Counted from the first letter of the stretch, positions 55,843 to 64,000 are shown. The stretch: 64,000 nucleotides of DNA from JACCZR01 sp035296565 (GCA_035296565.1 DATHAQ010000028.1:114349-178348); one strand, 5' to 3'. Translations and numbers: made by a program. The notes: generated by a model from the sequence alone, not told the origin.

Positions 55843-56199
55843 ATGGCCACGCTCCTGCGCATCGCCGCCGCCGTGATCTGCTCGATCCTCGTGGTCGGCT
55901 TCGTGACGTTCGCCATCGATGAGTCCGGACGGGCCTCCCAGGCGCAGATCCGCTCGATCGACCCGGACAAGGCCGAGCACGTCCGCGAGGGCAAGTCCGG
56001 GCCCGTCAAAGAGGCAGTCAACGACGCCAACGAGTTCTTCCTGGCCCCCTTCGACGACGTGAGCGACTCCCGTAACGCGTGGGTCCAGCACCTCGTGCCG
56101 AGCGCGCTGGGGCTGCTTTTCTACGGTCTGGCCCTGATGTTGGTGGCCAATTACCTGCCCAGGCCGAAGCGCGCAAATAGCGACTGGCGCACCGCGTAG
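55843..56199 (+). CDS. two-helix membrane protein of unknown function
   Basis: 118 residues. Helix 1 is IAAAVICSILVVGFVTFAI and helix 2 LVPSALGLLFYGLALMLVAN. Between them is a charged extracytoplasmic loop of about 55 residues with AQIRSIDPDKAEHVREGKSG and EAVNDANEFFLAPFDDV. ATG 55843 follows AGGAAGG 1-2 nt upstream. I recognise no named family. It precedes the c-di-AMP riboswitch. Confidence 0.75.
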   Translation: MATLLRIAAAVICSILVVGFVTFAIDESGRASQAQIRSIDPDKAEHVREGKSGPVKEAVNDANEFFLAPFDDVSDSRNAWVQHLVPSALGLLFYGLALMLVANYLPRPKRANSDWRTA

Positions 56200-56252
56200 C
56201 CAGACCGCAACTTCCCCTGCAAATCGTGTTGTAGTACCGTCTGTTGCGGTCA

Positions 56253-56392
56253 AACGCCGAATTCGTTCGTCTCAGGACGGACGGAACGGGGGAACCACTG
56301 CGGTCCTGAGGGGCCGCGGGGGCGAATCGCCGCCAGTGCGGTGGCGTAGCGCGACTTCCACGCGCGAGCCCGTCAGCTAACCCCGTAGGCAC
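56253..56392 (+). ncRNA. cyclic di-AMP riboswitch (ydaO/yuaA type)
   Basis: The leader of the M23 gene contains the conserved ydaO blocks in order: ACGGGGGAACCA (56287-56298), GGGGGCGAATC (near 56318-56329), GGCGTAGCG (56343-56351), and the nearly invariant CCCGTCAGCTAACCCCGT (56369-56386) followed by AGGC. GCC at 56256-56258 can pair with the terminal GGC to close P1. In Actinobacteria this class controls cell-wall hydrolase genes, and ligand binding generally lowers expression. The boundaries are approximate. Confidence 0.9.
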
Positions 56393-56416
56393 AACGGAAG
56401 AGGAGATCGGACTCGC

Positions 56417-58279
56417 ATGAGCACCCTTGAGCGTGACCTCGCGCTGCACGAGCCCTGGCAGAAGTCATTGGAGCGATCCCGGCGCCGCCGTGAGTTGGCG
56501 GCCCGTGCCCGCAAGGAGGTGGCCCGGCGCAAGGGCGCCTCGGCTGCGTTGGCCACGGCGATGCTGGCCGGCCCCGCCGCGCCGTTCGCCGCTGCCGCCC
56601 AGGGCGGCAGCTCCAAGCGCAGCAACGACGCAAGCGCCCCCTCCGACGCCGGCTCGGGCCGGCAGATCGAGATCCGCGCCGGCGGCCTGCCGCTGAGCTT
56701 CGGCTACGAGGGTGACCTCGTGGCCGCGCTGCAGAAGGGCGTTGGCGTCGACTCCGACGGCATCTTCGGCCCGATCACCGAGAGCGCCGTGAAGGCCTTC
56801 CAGCGCCGCGCGGGCCTGCCCGTCACCGGCATCGTGGACCCCACGACCTGGCAGGCGCTGTTCTCGGGCTCCCCGGCACAGGACAAGGCATCCTCCTCTT
56901 CGGCGCCCGGCCCCGTCGTGGACCTCGAGGCCCCCAAGGCCGTCGAGCGCGCCGTCCCCGCTGTCAAGACCGTGCCCGCCGTGGCCAAGGAGGCCGCGCA
57001 GCCCAAGCTCCGCGCCGCGGAGTCGCGACCGGCCAGGCCGAAGGCGAAGGCCAAGCCGCGCCGCGAGGCCGTGGAGCGCAGCGAGCCGCGCCGTCAGCGG
57101 CGCGCGGCGCCCAAGCGCCATTCGGCCCCCAAGCGCCACTCGGCGCCAAAGCGCGTGAAGACCAAGCCGGTCGTGGACCGCGGCGGCTCCGAGTCGCCGC
57201 CCGTGAGCGGCGCCTGCGGCTCGCGGCTGGTCAAGCCGGTCAAGGGCATCCAGACCTCGCCCTTCGGGCCGCGCGGCGGCCGCATGCACGAGGGCCTTGA
57301 CATCGCCGCCCCTACCGGCACCGCCATCCGTGCCGCGGCGTGCGGCGTGATCAGCTTCCGCGGCCAGCAGAGCGGCTACGGGAACATCGTCTGCATCAAG
57401 CACTCCAGCCGGTTCACCACGTGCTACGCGCACATGTCGCGCTTTGCCGGTGTGACCGGCCGGGTGCGTGCCGGCCAGGTGATCGGCTACGTGGGCTGCA
57501 CCGGCCACTGCACCGGTCCCCACCTCCACTTCGAGACCCGCGTCGGCGGATCGGCCCGCGATCCCGCGCCGTACCTGCGCGGGGCCCGGATCTCCAGCCA
57601 GCCGACGGTCAGGCGAGCATCGGTCCGCCGTGCTCCGGTCCGCAGGGCCACGACCCGGACCGCGTCGAGCGGGGGCAGCTACCAGGCAACCTCCTCCTCG
57701 CGTTGGAGCGGTGGCAGCCAGTCGACGGCCACGGCCGCGCAGAGCTCGGGCTGGGAGCAGCAGGCCCCGGCGCCTGCTCCCGCTCCGGCCCCCGCCCCAC
57801 GGGCGACCGTGACCCCGGTGCAGCCGGCCCCGGCGCCTCAGCCGGCGCCCGCCCCGGTGCAGCAAGAGGCCACGGTGACCCCCGAGGCGGCCCCGCAGCC
57901 CGCGCCCCCGGCCCCGGCCCCTGCGCCGACTCCGGTGACGCCCGAGCCGGAGGCTCCGCAGCCCGCGCCGGCTCCGGCCGAGGAGCCCAAGCCGGCCGCG
58001 ACCACCCCGGCCGCGCCGGAGCCCGAGGCCCCGGCCGAGCCGAAGGTCGAGGCGCCCGAGGGCAACGCGCCGGAGACGCAGGCCCCCGAGGCGTCCGCGC
58101 CCGAGGCCCCCAAGGCAGAGGCCCCGGTGCCGGCGGCGTCGAGCGAGCCGGAAGCGAGCAAGCCGGCTGCCGCGGCTGCTCCCGCTACTCCGGCCGCTCC
58201 GGCGGCTCCGGCGGCTCCGGCGGCCGAGCCGGCAACTCCGGCGACGCCCGCCGCGCCGAGCGGCGACGCCACGCCGTAG
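56417..58279 (+). CDS. M23 peptidoglycan endopeptidase with peptidoglycan-binding domain and Pro/Ala tail
   Basis: 620 residues. A basic N-terminus leads into a hydrophobic signal-like segment (ASAALATAMLAGPAAPFAAA, 41-60). Residues 95-150 form a PG_binding_1 domain (DGIFGPITESAVKAFQRRAG). A Lys/Arg/Pro linker includes two KRHSAP repeats (residues 233-246). The LytM/M23 domain at 275-388 has the zinc ligands H291 and D295 (HEGLD) and H369/H371 (HLHFE). A 200-residue Pro/Ala-rich tail may span the wall. It cleaves peptide cross-bridges. Expression is controlled by the c-di-AMP riboswitch upstream. GGAAGAGGAG precedes ATG 56417. Confidence 0.92.
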   Translation: MSTLERDLALHEPWQKSLERSRRRRELAARARKEVARRKGASAALATAMLAGPAAPFAAAAQGGSSKRSNDASAPSDAGSGRQIEIRAGGLPLSFGYEGDLVAALQKGVGVDSDGIFGPITESAVKAFQRRAGLPVTGIVDPTTWQALFSGSPAQDKASSSSAPGPVVDLEAPKAVERAVPAVKTVPAVAKEAAQPKLRAAESRPARPKAKAKPRREAVERSEPRRQRRAAPKRHSAPKRHSAPKRVKTKPVVDRGGSESPPVSGACGSRLVKPVKGIQTSPFGPRGGRMHEGLDIAAPTGTAIRAAACGVISFRGQQSGYGNIVCIKHSSRFTTCYAHMSRFAGVTGRVRAGQVIGYVGCTGHCTGPHLHFETRVGGSARDPAPYLRGARISSQPTVRRASVRRAPVRRATTRTASSGGSYQATSSSRWSGGSQSTATAAQSSGWEQQAPAPAPAPAPAPRATVTPVQPAPAPQPAPAPVQQEATVTPEAAPQPAPPAPAPAPTPVTPEPEAPQPAPAPAEEPKPAATTPAAPEPEAPAEPKVEAPEGNAPETQAPEASAPEAPKAEAPVPAASSEPEASKPAAAAAPATPAAPAAPAAPAAEPATPATPAAPSGDATP

Positions 58280-58299
58280 AGAGGTCGAAGCACATCACC

Positions 58300-58341
58300 G
58301 GTCCGGCGAGTTCGTCAGGAAGCTGACGAATTCGCCGGACC
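58300..58341. terminator. strong 19-bp hairpin after the M23 gene
   Basis: GGTCCGGCGAGTTCGTCAG pairs with its complement across a GAAG tetraloop, with one G-T wobble. It begins 21 nt after the M23 stop. There is no U-tract; the stem alone is the strongest perfect hairpin in the window. Confidence 0.7.
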
Positions 58342-58380
58342 ACGTGCGCACGTCGCGCGAAGCTGACCTCCGGCGATGCC

Positions 58381-58487
58381 CTGAGCGGGCCGAGGGCCGC
58401 ACGTCGCAAGGACGCAGGGAGGCGACTCCTGCTCCGCAGGCGAGCCGACCGAGGACGCCGCGAGGCGCAGGCCATCGGCCCGCTCAG
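58381..58487. repeat. 107-nt element bounded by 18-nt inverted repeats
   Basis: CTGAGCGGGCCGAGGGCC (58381-58398) is the reverse complement of 58470-58487 except at one base. The interior is purine-rich and itself contains smaller pairable blocks (GGCGACTCCTGC... and GCAGGCGAGCC). The right arm overlaps the stop of the L,D-transpeptidase gene, so it may end that transcript. A small structured RNA or a miniature mobile element are alternatives. Confidence 0.5.
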
Positions 58488-59482
58488 CGGTAGACGAAGA
58501 TGGTCATGCCGAGCCGAATGCGGTGGTCAATGGCCTTCGCATTGGGGATCGGCACCCGCAGGCAGCCGTGGCTGGCGGGATACGTGGGCACGGACCTGTA
58601 CCCGTGGATCGCGTACCCGCGGATGAAGTAGTTGGAGTGCACCATGCCCTTCGAGTTGGTGCCCGGCTGCTTGCGATAGAAGCGGAAGCGCCCGAAGACC
58701 GTGGGCGTCGAGGGCGCGCCCGACGAGGAGTGGTAGACGGCAACGGGGCGGCCGCGGCGGATGAACGCGAGCACCTGGCGCGACCAGTCGAACTCGACGT
58801 GGTAGCCGGCGCGGGGATGGCGGGGCCGGAAGGCACCGCGGCCGCGGAACACCCGCGAGAAGATCCTCGAGCTGGCGCCGGTGGTGCGGCGCATCTTGTT
58901 GGTCTTGCGGTAGGCGAGCACCGCTCGCGCGGTGCCCCCGCCGTAGCCGCCGCCGATCGGCACCGCGAAGCCGAGCCGCCGCAGCCCGCGCTGCAGCAGC
59001 CGCACCTTCGGGCCCCGGGAGCCGGGGCCTGCCGAGAAGCGGACGACCTTCAGCCGCTTGGAGGCCGCCGAGAAGGCCTTCTGCTGCGGGGTGGCAGCGT
59101 GGCTCACGACCGCCCGCAGAGTCCCGCGCCGCCTGACCCGGAAGCGGACGACGAACCGCCCGCGGCCGTGTCCGGCCCGGCCGACCGCCACGCGCTTGGC
59201 CGACGTGACGCGCCGGCCGCGGCGCAGCGCCACGGTGACGACCTGGCCACTCACGAACGGTGACACCGTGCCCACCACGGTCACCCTCTGGCCGGGCACG
59301 AAGTAGTCGGCGCGCCTTGTGCCCATGCCGCCCCTGAGCGAGAGATCGGCCTGGCCGTTCTGGGCAGCCGGAGCGGGCGCCGGCTTGGGCGAAGGGCTCG
59401 GCGGGAGCTGGGCCTGTGCGGCGGCGGGCGCCGTTGTGAGGGCGGCGAGAGACACTGCGGTGACGATCGCCGGCCGCCTCAT
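58484..59482 (-). CDS. L,D-transpeptidase (YkuD) with peptidoglycan-binding segment
   Basis: 332 residues. A signal peptide (MRRPAIVTAVSLAALTTAPA) is followed by a Pro/Ala spacer, a basic beta-rich domain (65-140), a peptidoglycan-binding-like segment (GSRGPKVRLLQRGLRRLGFA) and the YkuD domain with AIHGYRSVPTYPASHGCLRV, containing the catalytic Cys and His. It forms 3-3 cross-links in peptidoglycan. It faces the M23 gene convergently, with the two hairpin elements between them. Confidence 0.92.
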   Translation of the reverse strand: MRRPAIVTAVSLAALTTAPAAAQAQLPPSPSPKPAPAPAAQNGQADLSLRGGMGTRRADYFVPGQRVTVVGTVSPFVSGQVVTVALRRGRRVTSAKRVAVGRAGHGRGRFVVRFRVRRRGTLRAVVSHAATPQQKAFSAASKRLKVVRFSAGPGSRGPKVRLLQRGLRRLGFAVPIGGGYGGGTARAVLAYRKTNKMRRTTGASSRIFSRVFRGRGAFRPRHPRAGYHVEFDWSRQVLAFIRRGRPVAVYHSSSGAPSTPTVFGRFRFYRKQPGTNSKGMVHSNYFIRGYAIHGYRSVPTYPASHGCLRVPIPNAKAIDHRIRLGMTIFVYR

Positions 59483-59489
59483 GGGCGCA

Positions 59490-60317
59490 TCACCTTACAA
59501 CGGCCGGCTGCGGTCCCCGAGCGGGAAGCGGCCGGGGGCCCGGCGGGAGCAGCCGCGGGGCGAGCATGGCCGCGCCGATCATCAGCGGACCGACCACGAC
59601 GGAAACCTGCCAGCCCCCGTCGGCCTGCACGGCGTAGGCCACCGCGTTGTTGAAAGCATGCATGCCGACGACGGGCCACAGGGAGCCGGTCCTCTCGTAG
59701 ACCAGGCAGAGGATCACGCCCAGAACGATCAGCGGGGGCAGGATCAGCAGCTGGTCGAGCCCCTCGAAGCCGTAGTGCACGAACCCGAAGATCACGCCGT
59801 TGACCAGCGCGGCGGCGGCGATGCCGAAGCGGGTGCGCAGGGCCGCGTAGAAGAACCCGCGGAAGAAGACCTCCTCGGCCAAGGGGGCGAGGATCATCAC
59901 CACACAGCCCGCGATGATCAGCCCGAGGGTGCCCTGATCGGCGCCGAGGCTCTCGGTGATCTCCTGCTGGGCGTCGGGCCGTACGAGCGCGCCGTAGAGC
60001 AGCGTGAAGAGGTAGAAGGCCACCAGGCCGAGCGCCGCCCAGCCCACGGCCGGCCAGAAGGCCGTGCGCCTCAGGCCGAAATGCCACGCGCGCGGGCGCG
60101 CGACCAGCGCGGCGAAGAACACCGCGGCGGCCACGAGCGCGATGTCCTGAATGCCGGTGGCGAGCACCGTGAAGCTCGCCGGCTGCTTCTCCCCCGGCTC
60201 GACTCCGAGCGCAGCGGCGGCGATGCCCGCCAGCAGCAACGTGGCCAGCAGCGCGACGACGAACGCGGCGAAGCCGAAGCCCCAGGGCCAGCGCGGCGGC
60301 TCGTTGGACTGCTCCAC
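59490..60317 (-). CDS. CPBP family intramembrane metalloprotease
   Basis: 275 residues with about eight helices. The catalytic signature is APLAEEVFFRGFFYAAL (EExxxR), followed by FGFVHYGFEG (FxxxH) and GMHAFNNAVAYAV (HxxxN/D). This is the Abi/CAAX-prenyl-protease (CPBP) family, which cleaves membrane proteins. GTG 60317 gives a short soluble N-terminus before the first helix. It ends 8 nt before the L,D-transpeptidase start, so the two are probably one transcript. Confidence 0.9.
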   Translation of the reverse strand: MEQSNEPPRWPWGFGFAAFVVALLATLLLAGIAAAALGVEPGEKQPASFTVLATGIQDIALVAAAVFFAALVARPRAWHFGLRRTAFWPAVGWAALGLVAFYLFTLLYGALVRPDAQQEITESLGADQGTLGLIIAGCVVMILAPLAEEVFFRGFFYAALRTRFGIAAAALVNGVIFGFVHYGFEGLDQLLILPPLIVLGVILCLVYERTGSLWPVVGMHAFNNAVAYAVQADGGWQVSVVVGPLMIGAAMLAPRLLPPGPRPLPARGPQPAVVR

Positions 60318-60322
60318 CCGGC

Positions 60323-60970
60323 TCAGATTAGGCGGGCGAGGTCCCCGAGCGAGCGGATGGCGCCTCCGCCCTCCCTGTCGAGCAGCACGCCTTCCATACC
60401 CGTAGCCCGGGCGCCCAGCACGTCCCTCTCGACCGAGTCGCCGACGTGCAGCGCCTGCTCGGGGCTCGCCCCCGCGAGCTCGAGGCCGAGCAGGAAAGGC
60501 GCGGGGTCCGGCTTGGCCGCGCCGGCCTCGGCCGAGGAGACCACGCCGTCCACCAGCCCGAGCAGGCCCGCCTCCTCCAGCACCCTGGGCAGCGAGCAGT
60601 CCCAGTTGCTCACCACCACTAGCCTGAGGCCGTTCGCGCGCAGCTCCCATAGCGCGGGCGCCGCGTCGGGGAAGGCGCGAAAGCGCAGCGCGGCGAGCAT
60701 GGGCTCGAGCAGGTCCGCCACCCCGAGCTGTTCCTCCAGCACCCGGGCGCAGCGGGACCGGAGCTCGGCCAGCGAGATGCTGTCGCGCCCCTCGAGGTGG
60801 TGCTCGAGGTAGAAGGCGATCTCCGCCGCGAACGCCCGCTCGGCGTCCTCGGGCGAGACGTCGACACCCCTCTCCGCCAGCGCCGCCACCAGCCTGGGCG
60901 CGGGCGCCTCGAGCTCGACCAAGGTGCCGAGCGCGTCCAGCGAAACCGCTCTTCTAGGGTGCGCGGGCAT
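60323..60970 (-). CDS. HAD-superfamily hydrolase
   Basis: 215 residues. Motif I reads VSLDALGTLVELE (nucleophile Asp in the DALGT form), motif II VVVSNWDCSL, motif III Lys in AGAAKPDPAPF and motif IV HVGDSVERDVLGA. The cap is a helical C1 type, as in REG-2/haloacid-dehalogenase-like phosphatases. Substrate unknown. The ATG at 60970 overlaps the divergent mscS ATG in GCATGC, which leaves no room for separate leaders. Confidence 0.88.
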   Translation of the reverse strand: MPAHPRRAVSLDALGTLVELEAPAPRLVAALAERGVDVSPEDAERAFAAEIAFYLEHHLEGRDSISLAELRSRCARVLEEQLGVADLLEPMLAALRFRAFPDAAPALWELRANGLRLVVVSNWDCSLPRVLEEAGLLGLVDGVVSSAEAGAAKPDPAPFLLGLELAGASPEQALHVGDSVERDVLGARATGMEGVLLDREGGGAIRSLGDLARLI

Positions 60971-61823
60971 GCCAGATCTTCTCATCGGCGGCTTGATCGA
61001 CGAGAACCGCGACACGATCACCGCGGCCGCGACCCTGATTCTCGCGGCGGCCTTTGCCCAGGCCGTGGACTGGGGTATCCGCAAGCGGGCCAGGGCGCTC
61101 GACGAGCGGGCGGAGGGGCGCGGTCTGTCGGCCGAGGCCGAGACCCGGCTGAGGCTCCTGCGCCGCCTCACCTTCGGGGTGATCATCCTGCTCGGGATCG
61201 CGCTCGCCCTGGTGCAGTTCCCGGCGGTCAAGCGGGTGGCGACCACCATCCTCGCCTCCTCCGCGGTGCTCGGCCTGGTGATCGGCTTCGCGGCGCGCGC
61301 GACCCTGGCCAACGCGGTCGCCGGCGTCCTGCTGGCGATCACGCAGCCCGTCCGCGTCGGCGACCTCGTCACCTACGACGACGAGACGGGGATCATCGAG
61401 GACATGCGGCTCGCCTACACGACGATCCGCCTCGACAACGGCAGGCGCCTGGTGGTGCCCAACGAGAAGCTCGCACAGAACCCCGTCGAGAACCACTCGG
61501 TGGTCGACCCGCGCGTGCAGGTCGAGGCCTCGGTGTGGCTGCCTCCCGGCGGCGACGCCGACCGCGCCATCGAGCTCATCGAGGATTCCGAGCGGGCGAT
61601 CGAGGCCGCCGTCGCGGACACCGATCGCTTCGGCATCAAGCTCAGCGTCTACCAGTGGTGCGACCACCCCCAGGAACGCGGGCCCCTGGCCTCCAGGCTG
61701 CGCCGCGAGTGGTTGCGGAAGTTGCGCGACGAAGGGCTATCCTCATCCGTTGCCCCTGCCTTCGACCCTGACCCTACGCCGGAGCCCACGGATGATCCGG
61801 TGAGCGAAGGAGAGCGCACGTAG
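60969..61823 (+). CDS. MscS-family mechanosensitive channel
   Basis: 284 residues. Two to three N-terminal helices include VATTILASSAVLGLVIGFAA, the pore-lining helix, followed by RATLANAVAGVLLAITQPVR. The beta domain contains VGDLVTYDDETGIIEDMRLA and TTIRLDNGRRLVVPNEKLAQ, the hallmark of MscS. A C-terminal alpha/beta domain and acidic tail complete it. It releases osmolytes during hypo-osmotic shock. ATG 60969 is supported by a TAGGGT box (60955-60960) 8 nt upstream. Confidence 0.93.
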   Translation: MPDLLIGGLIDENRDTITAAATLILAAAFAQAVDWGIRKRARALDERAEGRGLSAEAETRLRLLRRLTFGVIILLGIALALVQFPAVKRVATTILASSAVLGLVIGFAARATLANAVAGVLLAITQPVRVGDLVTYDDETGIIEDMRLAYTTIRLDNGRRLVVPNEKLAQNPVENHSVVDPRVQVEASVWLPPGGDADRAIELIEDSERAIEAAVADTDRFGIKLSVYQWCDHPQERGPLASRLRREWLRKLRDEGLSSSVAPAFDPDPTPEPTDDPVSEGERT

Positions 61824-61853
61824 GGAGGCGAAAGCCGGCAGGGGCAACCGCCG

Positions 61854-64000
61854 ATGACCCAGCGCCAGCGAAAGACCCGTCGACGCCGCCGCAGGGGCGG
61901 CAAGAGCAAGTTCTTCCTCGCTCTGGTCGTGCTCGCCCTGACCGGCGCCGTCGCGCTGATCTCGGTGACGGGCTACGTGCTCGCGGTGGCCGCGACGGCG
62001 CCGGCGTTGAGCGAGCTGAAGCCGATCGACAAGGGGGCCACCTCCGTCATCTACGCCGCCGACGGCTCGCGGCTGGGCTACGTCCGCTCGGACGAGATCC
62101 GCGACCCGGTCTCCTGGCGCGAGCTGCCCGAGAGCATGCGCGAGGCCGTCGTAGCGATCGAGGACGAGCGCTTCTACAAGCACAAAGGCGTCGACTACGG
62201 CGCGATCGTGCGCGCGGGCGTGCGCAACATCGAGTCCGGCAAGAACGTGCAGGGCGGCTCGACGCTCACCCAGCAGCTCGTCCGCGCGCTCTACATCAAG
62301 GACCCGGGCCGCAACTACGCGCGCAAGATCCGCGAGGCCAAGCTCGCCTCCGAGCTGGAGAAGGAGCACTCCAAGCGCTGGATCCTGCACAACTATCTGA
62401 ACTCGGTCCCCTTCGGGACCGTCGGGGGGCGCACCGCGGTGGGCACCGAGGCCGCCGCTCAGATCTTCTTCTCGAAGTCGGCCAAGCACCTGCGCCTGCA
62501 CGAGGCCGCGATGCTGGCCGGACTGCCGCAGGCGCCCTCGCAGTACAACCCGTTCCGCAACCCCAGCGCCGCGCTGCAGCGCCGCAACGAGGTGCTGCGG
62601 GGGATGGTCAAGAACGGCTTCATCACCCGCGAGCAGGCCACGGAGGCCTCGCGCCAGGAGCTCGGCGTGCGCCGCGGGCGCCGCTACACCGCGCGCCGTG
62701 AGCCGTACTTCTTCGACTACGTCGAGGAGAAGCTGATCGAGGAGTACGGCGTGGGCGTCTACCGCCGCGGCGGGCTCAAGGTCCACACGACCATCAACCC
62801 CAAGCTCCAGCAGGCAGCGCGCAAGGCCATCACCGGCCAGCTGAGCTACCCCGACGACCCCTCGTCGGCCATCGTCTCCATCGATCCGAAGACGGGCTAC
62901 ATCAAGGCAATGGCCTCCAGCGGCACCTACAACGACCGCAGCTTCAACCTGGCGGCCCAGGGCCACCGCCAGCCGGGCTCGGCGTTCAAGACGTTCGTGC
63001 TCACCACCGCCGTGCGCAAGGGCTACAACCCCAAGACCACGCGCTACACCTCACGGCCCCTGAACCTCAACGTGCCCGGCTACGGGCCGTGGAAGGTCAA
63101 GACCTACGACGGTTCCTACGGCGGCAACATGGACCTCGTACGCGGAACGCTGAAGTCCGACAACACCGTCTACGCGCAGCTGATCGTCGACCTCGGCCCC
63201 AAGGCGGTGCGCGAGACGGCCCGCCTCATGGGCATCAAGACTAAGCTCGACGGCCTCCCGGCCGAGGGCCTGGGCGGACTGCGCCTCGGCGTCTCGCCGC
63301 TGGAGATGAGCAACGCCTACGCCACGCTTGCCTCCGGGGGCATCCGCAACAATCCCCAGGCGATCAGCCGCGTCGAGTTCGCCGACGGCAAGTCCGACAA
63401 GCTCGGCAAGCCCAAGCGCAAGCGCGTCTTCGGCGACGGCGTGGCGCTTGAGGTGACCAAGATCCTCGAGATGAACGTCAAGAGCGGCACCGGCACCAAG
63501 GCGAGCATCGGCTGCCCCGCCGCCGGTAAGACGGGCACGACCGACAACTTCAACGACGCGTGGTTCGTGGGCTACACGCCCAAGCTCGCCAGCTCCGTCT
63601 GGGTCGGCTTCCCCAACGCGCTCAAGGAGATGCGCAGCGTGCACGGGGTCAGCGTGGCCGGAGGCACGTTCCCAGCCCAGATCTGGCACGACTACATGGT
63701 GGTCGCCGGCTCCGGGAGCTGTGAGTCGTTCCCGAGCACGGCGAACGAACCGGTGAGCTTCTCCAAGTCCGGCAGCGGCGGGGGCGGCTACCAGTCAGGC
63801 GCGGGCTCGGGCGGCACCGGCGGCGGGTACACGGGCGATGGCTCCTACAGCTCGCCCTCCACAGGAGGCGGGGCCGGGGGTGGCGGCGGCGGCTACAGCC
63901 CGCGCCTGTACGAGTCCCCACCGCAGGCCGCGCCTACGCCGACACCCAGCCCCAGCCCGAGTCCCAGCCCCAGCCCCAGCCCCAGCCCCAGCCCTAGCCC
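61854..64000 (+). CDS. class A penicillin-binding protein (partial, C-terminal tail outside window)
   Basis: At least 715 residues are present. A basic cytoplasmic start and one helix (KFFLALVVLALTGAVALISV) precede the glycosyltransferase 51 domain (AIEDERFYKHKGVD, QGGSTLTQQLVRALY, PFGTVGGRTAVGTEAAA). The transpeptidase domain has the active-site Ser in QPGSAFKTFV (SxxK), SDN in LKSDNTVYAQ and KTG in AAGKTGTTDNFND. It polymerises and cross-links peptidoglycan. A Gly/Ser-rich segment follows, then a Pro-Ser repeat encoded by CCCAGC hexamers that runs off the window. ATG 61854 is the start. Confidence 0.94.
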   Translation, partial: MTQRQRKTRRRRRRGGKSKFFLALVVLALTGAVALISVTGYVLAVAATAPALSELKPIDKGATSVIYAADGSRLGYVRSDEIRDPVSWRELPESMREAVVAIEDERFYKHKGVDYGAIVRAGVRNIESGKNVQGGSTLTQQLVRALYIKDPGRNYARKIREAKLASELEKEHSKRWILHNYLNSVPFGTVGGRTAVGTEAAAQIFFSKSAKHLRLHEAAMLAGLPQAPSQYNPFRNPSAALQRRNEVLRGMVKNGFITREQATEASRQELGVRRGRRYTARREPYFFDYVEEKLIEEYGVGVYRRGGLKVHTTINPKLQQAARKAITGQLSYPDDPSSAIVSIDPKTGYIKAMASSGTYNDRSFNLAAQGHRQPGSAFKTFVLTTAVRKGYNPKTTRYTSRPLNLNVPGYGPWKVKTYDGSYGGNMDLVRGTLKSDNTVYAQLIVDLGPKAVRETARLMGIKTKLDGLPAEGLGGLRLGVSPLEMSNAYATLASGGIRNNPQAISRVEFADGKSDKLGKPKRKRVFGDGVALEVTKILEMNVKSGTGTKASIGCPAAGKTGTTDNFNDAWFVGYTPKLASSVWVGFPNALKEMRSVHGVSVAGGTFPAQIWHDYMVVAGSGSCESFPSTANEPVSFSKSGSGGGGYQSGAGSGGTGGGYTGDGSYSSPSTGGGAGGGGGGYSPRLYESPPQAAPTPTPSPSPSPSPSPSPSPSPS
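63936..64000 (+). repeat. CCCAGC-type hexamer tandem repeat encoding a (Pro-Ser)n tail
   Basis: At least ten copies of a CCCAGC/CCGAGT-like hexamer encode alternating Pro and Ser at the C-terminus of the penicillin-binding protein. The array continues past the window edge. Such repeats can change length by slippage, and the tail may act as a wall-spanning spacer. Confidence 0.8.

Noticed and set aside
57109..57151. Tandem KRHSAP-coding repeat as a possible recombination site
   Set aside because: It is a short two-copy coding repeat within the linker of the M23 protein and is explained by that low-complexity region.

Overview
The window is GC-rich (roughly 70% by eye) and densely packed. Most neighbouring genes on one strand overlap by 4 nt (ATGA, GTGA, TTGA). 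GTG and TTG starts are common, and many start codons lie only 6-11 nt downstream of a TANNNT box, as expected for leaderless actinobacterial transcripts. The gene content fits the class Thermoleophilia (Solirubrobacterales-like Actinobacteria): a methylmalonyl-CoA epimerase and short FtsH-like protease, ccm/hem genes, a GGDEF protein with charged heptads, holin-domain phosphatase, DUF6325/SHOCT proteins and SpoIID-domain proteins. The lineage is inferred from gene content and base composition, not from a marker gene. I see no insertion sequence, prophage, CRISPR array or rRNA operon.

Layout. 1-1456: redox/hydrolase operon cut by the window edge. 1509-4760: succinate-semialdehyde dehydrogenase behind an IlvB-like ThDP enzyme, an arrangement matching the 2-oxoglutarate decarboxylase route that closes a variant TCA cycle. 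4783-8964: hydrolase-cyclase fusion and two tandem SpoIID-domain proteins. 9054-16412: DoxX protein, then minus-strand operons ychF-PAP2-small protein-epimerase-FtsH and nicotinate phosphoribosyltransferase-DUF1385-M20 peptidase. 16566-20359: dehalogenase-like hydrolase, membrane protein, rarA and an aldehyde-dehydrogenase homologue lacking its catalytic residues. 20526-27759: MpaB-like oxygenase, precorrin-2 dehydrogenase with a Cys-rich extension, a two-component system, small proteins, moaC-mogA and a VOC protein. 27850-35340: one operon of heme export (ccmABC and a ccmD-like gene), tetrapyrrole synthesis (hemA, hemC, cobA-hemD), SAM hydrolase, birA and an oxidoreductase fragment. 35398-40790: helicase with an acidic insertion, TlpA-like lipoprotein, GNAT, GalT-like enzyme without zinc cysteines, and tRNA-Arg(CCT). 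40876-55233: signalling and envelope region (GGDEF, HD, holin-phosphatase, RDD, DUF2252, response regulators, SHOCT, DUF6325, histidine kinase, anti-sigma-like ATPase, lipoprotein). 55255-64000: pyrE and a cell-wall block with a c-di-AMP riboswitch before an M23 endopeptidase, an L,D-transpeptidase, CPBP protease, HAD hydrolase, MscS channel and a class A penicillin-binding protein cut by the window end.

The strongest leads are: the decarboxylase/dehydrogenase pair; an intergenic double-hairpin repeat with a compensatory base change; three genes whose only fitting start is CTG, two of them in CTGA overlaps; two probable pseudoenzymes; and the 44-52 kb envelope/stress gene cluster.
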